Below, one piece after another: positions 56,358 to 64,000 of a DNA stretch of 64,000 bases. The stretch lies in contig NC_058518.1 in NCBI RefSeq assembly GCF_904849725.1, forward strand, positions 414,601,081 through 414,665,080, in the 5' to 3' direction. Below the pieces are notes generated by a model. The model did not search any database. It was given only the letters and a program-made list of their open reading frames with translations, and was not told the DNA's origin. Source of the stretch: Hordeum vulgare subsp. vulgare. Taxonomy: Eukaryota > Streptophyta > Magnoliopsida > Poales > Poaceae. Position 1 is the first letter of the stretch. Every line of letters begins with the position of its first letter. The position numbers were made by a program, and so were the translations under genes.

Positions 56358-58917
56358 ATGTCGACTGCAGGCATGTTTAAGGTGACTGCAGCATGTCCTA
56401 CCTTCGAAGGAAAGAACTTTCCCTTCTCGAAGAACAAGATGCAAATGCATCTACAAGCTATTGATAATGATCTGTGGTATATTGTGGAACATGGCGTCCC
56501 CATCATCTCTGCTAGTGTCTCTGCTGCTGATGTGAACAAATTCAAGCAACTCGATTCTCAAGCGAAGAATATCATCTGTGGCCATCTGAGCCCAGGCCAG
56601 TTTGGAAGAGTGAGTGCTTTGGGCTCTGCAACACTGATCTGGGAGAGACTGTGCAAAGTAAATGAAGGAGTATCAACCCAGCGTGACTCTCGTGTTGATA
56701 TTCTTCGCAATCTCTTCAATCGCTTCAAGAGGCATGACAATGAAAGCTGCCAAGACACCTTTGATCGCCTCACTGACATATCAAATGAACTGCAAGCACT
56801 GGGAGCTCGAGACATTACTTATCACGAAGTTGTGAAGAAACTGCTGAGATCTTTGGATTCTTCATTTGATACTTTAGTTCTGATGATTCAAGAAAGACCA
56901 GACTACAAGATGCCTGATCCAGCTGATATACTCGAAAGGCTAAATACTCATGAATTCCAGCTAGAAGAAAAGAAAGATCTATATGGACCAAGCTATTCTA
57001 GACCACGTGCACTGAAGGCTAGAGCAATTTCCTCATCTGAAGAAGAAGATTCAGATGACAGCATTGGTGACCATGAAGAATTTGGACAGGAGCTTGCAAT
57101 GCTCGTGAGAAAATTCCAGAGGTTTACACGACGTGGCCAGTTCGGTAAATCTTCAAGAAGAGATATGAGGAAATCAGAATCTTCATCTGAGGACTACAAG
57201 AAAAGAACCTGCCACAAGTAAAAGAAATCAGGTCATTACATTGCTAACTGTCCTCGTTGGGGAAAGGAATCAAAGAAGAAGAAATACAAGGATGACAGTT
57301 CTGATGACTCGAAGAAGAAGAAGAAATCTTCAAAATCCTCATCTTCAAAGCCCTCATCGCACAAGAAGACTAGTTTCAGAAAGGCTCGGGCACTTATTGG
57401 CAAGGAAATGGATTCCGAGGCAGAATCGGAGGAATGTGATGAAGAAGAGGGTTCTCATGAAGACTCAGAATCCGGACAGGCTAGTCTTGCACTGGCAACC
57501 ACCTTCATCAGCAAGTCAATCTTCAACCTTGAAGAAGATGATAACACCATCCACACTGATGACTATGCTGATGACTTCGCTCCAACCTATTGCTTCATGG
57601 CAAAAGGTTCAAAGGTACCAAATGATGCTTCCTCCTCTGATTCAAGTGACTGTGAACCTGATGATTATAAAAAAACCCAGTTACAGTAAACTTGCTATCA
57701 TTGCCACTAAACAACAAACTGCCTTGGAAAAGCTTCAGAAACTGCTAGATAGAAGTGATGATCTGTTGAATGATGAAATGAATCTTACCCAAATCCTCAC
57801 TAAAGATGTGAAAAGTCTTCAGTCTAGATTTGATAATCTTCAAGATCGTTATGATACACTCCTCGCTGATCATGAGAAAATTTCCTATGAATTTCTTCAA
57901 AGGAAGCTTGATCTAGAGAAGCTGAGGATTTCTCATGATGATCTTCGTATGGAAAATGATTCATTACTAGATCAACAGATCAGCGCTGCTCAAGCTGAAT
58001 TCATTCCTCCATGTCTTAAATGCATTGAACATGAAACTGCTAATTCTTCACCAGAATCATCAAATGCTTCTATTGCTGCAAATTCTTCAACTACACCTGT
58101 AGTGTCTATTTCCTCACTTGTGGAATACACAAATGTTACTGATGAAAAAGAAGGGTTGAAGGAATTGTATGTGACGGGCATATACAAAAGCCTCAAAGGA
58201 CATCAAACCCTTTGTGATGTGCTCAAAAAGCAGATCTTGAACAGGAACCCGAGGAAAGAAGGAATTGCCTTTGAGAGGAAATTAAATGCTGATGGAGCTT
58301 ATTGGAAACCTAAGTAGTATCCCAAAACCTCATGGGTTGCTGCTACTGGGCCTCCTTTTGATCCATCTAATCTAACTGGCTTTTCATGTGAATTATCCTA
58401 TTCCTCAGATGAGTCATTTGACTCCAACTACAAACTGTTCAAAAATCAATCTGGTGAAGTATTTGCTCGATATGTTGGAACTAACTACAGTAATGGCCCT
58501 CCCTTGAGGAAAATCTGGGTTCCCAAAAGTTGTCTTGAAAAACTTCAGGTGAATGTCCTCATGACACCACCAATGAAGAATCTGAACCCCAGATCAAAAT
58601 CCTCAGGAGGACCAAAGTCTTCAAGAGGATCAAAATCCTCAACTGGTCAAAACTATGCTCGTACCCGTGCTAATGCGTCTAACATGCAGGGAAACTACAA
58701 GGAATATGAATATGAGCATTACTCTTCAAATCATTATGTTCATAAATCCTCAAACCAGTTATCTGCATATTCATATGAGTACTTTAACCCCCCTACTGTT
58801 AAGAGAAGTGCATTAGCTTCAATGCCACCTTTCTCATATGGTGCTCGCAGGATGATGAATGCTTTGCCATCCCTTCAGATGTGGGTGGTGAAGAAATCGA
58901 ACTAATCACTTCTGCAG
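56358..58917 (+). pseudogene. gag: Copia gag and coiled-coil linker of element I
   Basis: The ATG at 56358 opens a capsid-type gag (about 56400-56960), then an acidic Ser-rich region. TAA at 57219-57221 falls in the zinc knuckle, which otherwise reads C-H-K-stop-KKSGHYIANC. The same frame continues through a Lys/Ser-rich and an acidic stretch to 57689. A run of seven A residues at about 57667-57673 has one extra base and moves the frame. The new frame carries the coiled-coil linker (about 57690-58000), a CLKC motif (about 58012-58023), TAG at 58315-58317, and a basic Ser-rich stretch. A further shift lies just before 58863. The layout matches gag plus linker of H. Confidence 0.88.
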
Positions 58918-59127
58918 GTCAGGTCTCCAGATGAAAATCATCATCTGAAGAATTTGCTGGAGACCTGAGGAAATGCTTGATAGGACGCAAGCTAATGTTG
59001 ATGAAATAGAAATATTTGACACGTCCTTATAGTTCTGTTGTGATGAAATTCTTATCTGATGAAATTGATATCATATTCTTCAAATCTGAAGCATATGAGA
59101 TGGTAAGCTGTACTAATTCGTCTGCAG
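58918..59127 (+). other. 210-bp GT-AG segment interrupting the polyprotein of I
   Basis: The segment begins GTCAGG after TCTGCAG and ends TCTGCAG, so TCTGCAGG occurs at both edges (58911-58918 and 59121-59128). All frames contain stops. TACTAATTCGTCTGCAG at the 3' edge resembles a branch site plus acceptor. A hairpin GGTCTCCAG/CTGGAGACC lies within it. Removal by splicing keeps phase but would not by itself restore an open frame, because of a nearby indel. It could be an intron, a small insertion, or an expanded linker region. Confidence 0.4.
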
Positions 59128-62100
59128 GATAACAAACCCAAGAATACTGAGTGGGTTCTTGATAGTGGCTGCACACATCACATAACTGGTGATAAAAGCT
59201 TGCTGATGAATATGCCACTAACTCCATCACCTCTGAAGCAAATCACATATGCTGACAAAGGTAAAAGCAAGGTATTGGGACTTGGCAAAGTGGCTATTTC
59301 CAAGGATAGGCATATGGACAAAGTGATGCTTGTTGAATCCCTTGGTTTTAACCTCATGTCAGTCTTGATGCTTTGTGATCTTGATATGATTGTTATCTTT
59401 GGTAGATATAGATGTGTAGTCATCATGGAATCTGACAGATCCAAAGTCTTCGAAGGTGTAAGAAGAGGGGATTTGCACATTGTTGATTTCTCTACAGGTC
59501 CTCAACCAGCCACTTGCTTACTAGCAAAAACCTCAGAAGGATGGTTGTGGCACCGAAGACTAGGTCATGCAGGCATGAGGAATTTGCACACGCTTGCGAA
59601 GAAGAAGCATGCCATCGGCATCGAACCAGTCAAATTCCTCAAAGATCATCTCTGCGGTGCATGTGAATCTGGGAAAATGACCAGATCCAACCATTCCTCG
59701 AAGACTATCATGACCACTACACGTCCATTCAAATTGCTTCATATGGATCTATTTCGACCTACTCACTATGCCACACTAACCAATGTAGCATCTTTATATG
59801 GCTTCGTCATAGTTGATGATTATTCCAGATATACATGGGTGCATATCATAGTGTATAAAACTGAAGTGCAGGAAATCTTCAAACGATTTTCTTCAAGGGC
59901 CTCGACGAACTTTGGCATCAATATCAAACATATCAGGAGTGATAATGGAACAGAGTTCAAAAACACTGGTCTTGATGATTGTCTTGATGAACTTGGTATT
60001 ACTCACGAATTATCTGCTCCTTATACTCCTCAGCAGAATGGTGTCGTAGAAAGGAAGAACAGGACTCTGGTTGAGATGGCAAGAACTATGCTTGAAGAAT
60101 ATCAGACTCCTCGTCGCTTTTGGCCTGAAGCAATCAACACTGCATGCCATATCATCAACAGGGTATATCTTCACAAATTCCTCAAGAAAACCTCATATGA
60201 ACTCCTCACTGATAAGAAACCCAATGTAAGTTATTTCAAAGTCTTCGGTGCAAAATGTTGGATTAGAGATCCTCACCATAGCTCAAAATTTGCACCTAAG
60301 GCACATGAAGGTTTTATGCTCGGTTATGGAAAGGACTGGCACACCTACAGAGTCTTCAACAACTATCACAACAAAGTTGTTGAGACTGTAGATGTGCGGT
60401 TCGATGAAACTAATGGCTCGCAAAGAGAGCAATTGCCTTATGATCCAGATAAGCTGTCTCTTGAGGAAGCAATAAAGCTCAAACCTACTGAAGACATTGT
60501 CCCCACTGAGGAAATTGGTGAAGAAACGATCCCCGTCACTGATGAAAATCAAGAAGATGCTCCTGAGGAAATTGCACCAGAACCACTTCCTCAGCCTAGA
60601 CGAAATCCTCAACTAGCTCATCCGAGGATTGCAAATGAAGTAGAACTTGACAAAATCCTCAACGACATCAACGCGCCAGGTCCTCTCACTCGCTCAAAAG
60701 CTTCACACTTAGTTAACTTTTGTGGTCATTTTTCCTTTGTATCCATCACAGAACCCTCAAAAGTTGCTGAGGCTTTTCTGGAACCGGAGTGGATCCAAGC
60801 TATGCAAGGCGAACTTCTTCAATTCAAGCTGAATGACGTATGGGAGCTTGTCAAACGACCAGATCCTCGCAAGCACAACATCATCGGCACCAAGTGGATT
60901 TTCCGAAACAAGCAAGATGAGGACGGTCAAGTGGTGAGGAACAAGGCACGACTTGTAGCCCAAGGCTACACCCAGGTTGAAGGAATAGATTTCGATGAAA
61001 CTTTTGCACCTGTTGCTAGAGTTGAAGCTATTCGAATTCTACTTGCTTATGCTAATCATCATAACATCATCTTATATCAAATGGATGTGAAAAGTGCATT
61101 CCTCAATGGTAAGCTTGAGGAAGAAGTATATGTTGCTCAGCCCCCAGGTTTTGAGGATCCAAAGAATCTAGACAAAGTCTTCAGACTCAAAAAGGCTCTC
61201 TATGGTCTCAAGCAAGCCCCTCGAGCATGGTATGATACATTGAAGGAATTCCTCATGAAGAAAGGCTTCAAACCTGGTTCACTCGATCCAACTCTTTTCA
61301 CTAAATCCTATGATAATGAGCTATTTGTGTGTCAAATATATGTCGATGATATCATATTTGGCTATGCTGACAAACGATATAGTGATGAATTTGCTTACAT
61401 GATGAGTGAAGAATATCAGATGTCTATGATGGGGGAGCTGAAATTCTTCTTAGGTCTTCAAATTCGTCAACAACGCAATGGAATCTTCATATCATAGGAG
61501 AAATACCTCAAGGATGTTCTGAGGAAATTCGACAAGCATGAATGCAAAGGTGCCAAGACTCCAATGCCTACCAACGGCCATCTAGGCACTGATGAAAATG
61601 GTAAAGAATTTGATTAGGAGGTATATCGCTCTATGATTGGCTCTTTATTGTATCTATGTGCATCTAGGCCAGATATAATGCTTAGTGTTTGCATGTGTGC
61701 ACGTTTTCAAGCAAAACCGAAGGAATCACACCATAAGGCTGTGAAGCATATTCTTCTATACTTAGCTCACACACCAACACTAGGATTATGATATCCCAAG
61801 GGCTCCAATCTTCATCTGGTAGGATATTCTGATTCTGACTATGCTAGTGATCGTGTGGATCGCAAGTCAACTTCTGGTACATGTCATTTCCTCGGAAGAT
61901 CACTAGTCTGCTGGTCCTCAAAGAAGCAGAACTGTGTATCACTCTCCACGACCGAAGCTGAGTACATTGTTGCTGGTTCATGTTGTGCTCAATTACTATG
62001 GATGAAGCAAACCCTCAAGGACTACGGCATCAACATGAAGAATGTGCCCCTCTACTGCGACAATGAGAGTGCAATCACGATTGCATACAACCCAGTACAG

Positions 62101-62290
62101 CACTAGAAGACTAAGCACATCCAGATTCGTCATCATTTTCTTCGGGACCATGTCCTCAAGGGCAATATCCTCATCGACCATGTGAAGACTGATGATCAAC
62201 TGGCAGATATCTTCACTAAGCCCTTGGATGAGAAAAGATTTTGCAAGTTGCGGTGTGAGCTAAATATCTTAGAATCTTCAAATGTTTTGT
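59128..62290 (+). pseudogene. pol: Copia pol of element I: protease, integrase, RT, RNase H
   Basis: Protease [11 protein letters not shown] (about 59161-59190), integrase HHCC region (about 59550-59690, CGACESGK), core with [19 protein letters not shown] (about 59937-59965) and [14 protein letters not shown] (about 60028-60068), then an acidic Pro-rich spacer, RT with [10 protein letters not shown] and YVDDIIFG (about 61338-61362), and RNase H (STTEAEYIVAGS about 61950-61985; LADIFTKPLDE about 62203-62235). The frame is open from 59128 to 61494. Stops follow: TAG 61495-61497, TAG near 61616, TGA near 61789 and TAG 62104-62106. Several fall where CAG or TGG would be expected. RT is intact, while the RNase H end is broken. 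Confidence 0.93.
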
Positions 62291-63033
62291 AAAAACATGC
62301 ATTCATCCAAACACTTATGTAAAATTGATGACTTAGATGTGCAACACATGATGAATCGATTTTCTTCAACTGATGAAGAATATCACTCTGAATGTGAAGA
62401 AATCAACGAAGAAATTGATTCTCACGGCCCTACGACAATTGTACGCGGCGTCTGTAATCAACATTCTTATATGGTGGGTCACGCCACCGCCCAATGTGAA
62501 ATTCCTCAAGTTGATTTTCTTAAAATGTTCCATTCCCTCAAAAAGTGTTTTTCTTCAAAACAGTTGTTCTTCATTATGACGATTTATCACAAAATCCTCA
62601 AGCTACTTAAATCTTCAAAAACACTTGATGACTTTCGTTTGACTAGATAGACTGTGATTTCAAGTCCTCAACAGCATTCACTTATAGCTATTTCTTCAAG
62701 TTGATATTTCTTCTAAGTGAATGTGATCGGACCCTACTTTCCCTCTATGCTATTATCATCCAGTCTATTCGATTCTTCATATGCGTTCTACTTGAAACTT
62801 TGTTCAAAATCCTCACTGCGTCCTTGTCAGCTGATGATTTTGTAACAAAAATCCTCAAATCTTCAAAAAATTGTTTCTTTAATGCACAGTAACTGAACCC
62901 CACTTCCCGTGTTCGGATAACCATGATCTCCACTATCTCCACCGCCTTGCTCGGGAACTACACGTGTCCTGCGGAGACGTAGAGGCAGGGGTTGTTTGGT
63001 CCGAATTCTTCACGCCAATAGTAACTGTCTGGC
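62291..63033 (+). other. 3' region between pol and the internal promoter of I
   Basis: No recognisable domain is present. Frames at 62282-62650 lack motifs and look non-coding. The stretch is unusually rich in TCTTCAAA and ATCCTCA words. Its last 100 bp upstream of the TATA box is GC-richer. Confidence 0.55.
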
Positions 63034-63041
63034 TATAAATA
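63034..63041 (+). promoter_or_regulatory. Internal TATA box driving the extra ORF of I
   Basis: CTGGCTATAAATATGTCC closely resembles the LTR TATA (GGCTATAAATA at 55444-55454). The downstream leader (about 63066-63317) contains GAACCCTAGCG, a motif typical of grass leaders, and no ATG. The next feature is a splice-donor-like site. Confidence 0.65.
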
Positions 63042-63317
63042 TGTCCTTATCCCCCTCAACAAACACTTCTTCGCCCCATCGCTCTCCTGCTACAGCAAAA
63101 GCACCGAACCCTAGCGCCACCGCTGGAAGTCTCGTCGTCGGTGAAGAAGAGCTTCACTGCCTCGACTTCTCCGTCGCCGGAACCACGCCGGAGTCGGACC
63201 ATCTTCATCCGCCGCCGCCGTAGACGTCCTCTGCCGCCGGGTTAGGGCGCATTGGACACGTGACCGAAGAGCTTCTCTACACAACTTTTTCTGTGTTCTT
63301 CGTGCGCGCCTTCAAGG

Positions 63318-63655
63318 GTAAATAAAAATCCCATTTTTACAGCAAGTTAGATCTACTATTTTGCATCTCCTATGTGAAATTTGTTTTTCCTCAAGAATCG
63401 ATATGCACTTGATTCCTCAAACACTGCCTATCACCTCACCATTGATGAACTTCACTAAGCATCTAAGATTTTCACGAGATTCCTCAATTGTGCGAATTTT
63501 CGGATCTGTACAACTCTGGAACCCAAGAACAGTATGCTTAGGCAAATTCCTCAACCACTGGTTAAATTCCTCAACTGTCAAACTTTTTCATTTTCTTCAA
63601 ATCTGAGGACGCATATGACCTCTCCAAATTCCTCGCAACTATACTCTGTTCACAG
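63318..63655 (+). other. Candidate leader intron of the extra ORF of I
   Basis: Donor TTCAAGG/GTAAAT (GT at 63318) and acceptor CTATACTCTGTTCACAG (AG at 63654-63655) bound 338 bp that are AT-richer than the leader and contain several ATGs. Removing it places the ORF's ATG (63664) first in the transcript, eight bases after the junction. This follows a common plant pattern of an intron in the 5' untranslated region. Confidence 0.6.
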
Positions 63656-63663
63656 GTAAACAC

Positions 63664-64000
63664 ATGTCAGCTGATGAATCTCTCGGTTCTCATCACATTA
63701 ACTCATTTGCAGAGTTTCTTGAAGAAAATCTTCAAGTCTCATCAGAATCCCCAATAGTTCAATCTAGTCAGCAAAATCCTCAGCTGAAGAAAATGGAGGA
63801 CGACAGAAAGCAGAAGGGAGGAAAGAAACTTGAGCAGAACACAGCTTTGGATATTCCTGAGGATATTTACTTGGACTATTGCACACCTGATGAAAATGAA
63901 ACAAAGGCCAAGAGAAAGATTCGGCTGCAGAAGATAGAACGTCGATGGGCTAAGGAATGGAAGTAATACAGGTTTGTAACTGCCAAGTATGCGAAGAAAT
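63664..64000 (+). pseudogene. Extra ORF of Copia element I, 5' part
   Basis: From ATG 63664 a frame of 100 codons runs to TAA at 63964-63966; the same frame stays open to the window edge, so the stop looks like a point lesion in a longer protein. The visible part is charged, with Lys/Glu-rich blocks, and has no signal peptide or membrane segment. It is in the position of the extra ORF of H but shows no clear similarity to it over this short length. Function unknown. Confidence 0.6.

Larger units (their letters stand above)
54875..64000 (+). mobile_element. Copia element I, SIRE-type, 5' LTR to extra ORF
   Basis: Order: 5' LTR (54875-56290), primer site, gag, coiled-coil linker, protease-integrase-RT-RNase H, a long 3' region, an internal TATA box, a leader with a candidate intron and an extra ORF running off the window. 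The left TSD candidate is GCTAT (54870-54874). It inserted into the RT of Gypsy D. The words TTCCTCA, ATCCTCA and TCTTCA recur throughout, in coding and non-coding parts. It carries more stops and frameshifts than H. Confidence 0.92.

Noticed and set aside
57660..57690. A possible programmed -1 frameshift at AAAAAAAC between gag and linker of I.
   Set aside because: The downstream frame needs a +1 shift; the slippery heptamer would give -1. A simple extra A in the homopolymer fits better.
62282..62650. A 122-codon ORF directly after pol of I as a separate gene.
   Set aside because: It starts within the last codons of the RNase H frame, has no motif and no promoter or splice signal; probably chance.

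Overview
The window is plant nuclear DNA, almost certainly from a Triticeae grass (wheat, barley, Aegilops or a relative). The strongest marker is an Angela/BARE-type Copia LTR (31926-33747) with the usual TGTTGGAAATATGCCC start. Athila-type Gypsy LTRs that open TGATACGTC and use a tRNA-Asp primer site, and SIRE-type Copia elements carrying an extra 3' ORF, support this. I found no convincing intact host gene. Nearly everything is nested retrotransposon. Family names rest on remembered resemblance; lineage calls rest on visible domains, primer sites, termini and target-site duplications (TSDs).

Left half. The oldest layer I can order is a SIRE-like LTR remnant (24941-27119). A Gypsy element on the minus strand (LTR 20655-24940, leader 20543-20654 plus 4898-6028, partial second LTR 3373-4897) landed in it. 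An Athila-type minus-strand element (5' LTR 1871-3372, leader 1830-1870 plus 1-213) inserted into that partial LTR, and a solo LTR (219-1824, TSD GTTCT) sits in the Athila leader. A nearly complete minus-strand SIRE-type Copia element (called H here, 6029-20542, TSD ATCCT) interrupts the Gypsy leader. Its own 5' LTR is interrupted by a solo LTR of a related Copia family (17283-19725, TSD ATGAG). Another solo LTR (25096-26476, TSD CTTTC) sits in the SIRE-like remnant.

Middle. 27120-31925 holds low-copy-looking DNA with a decayed gene-like patch, a second SIRE-like LTR (27964-29291) and a short LINE-like retroposon with a 15-bp TSD (30174-31317). Then come a truncated Angela element (31926-34483) and a LINE reverse-transcriptase pseudogene (34484-35495).

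Right half. A minus-strand Gypsy LTR (C, 35496-39335) cuts the LINE. It is cut by a minus-strand Athila element (E, 39336-46626). E is cut by a plus-strand Gypsy element (D, LTR 46627-52073, gag-pol to 54874). D is cut by a plus-strand SIRE-type Copia element (I, 54875 to the window end). The far halves of these four lie beyond the right edge.

The most interesting signal is shared by three unrelated elements (H, I, E). Each has, between pol and the 3' LTR, its own TATA box, an ATG-free leader and then an extra ORF. H and I also have a plausible leader intron. In H this internal promoter carries the same alternating palindrome array as the LTR promoter. This suggests that several plant retrotransposon lineages express a third gene from an internal, LTR-like promoter.
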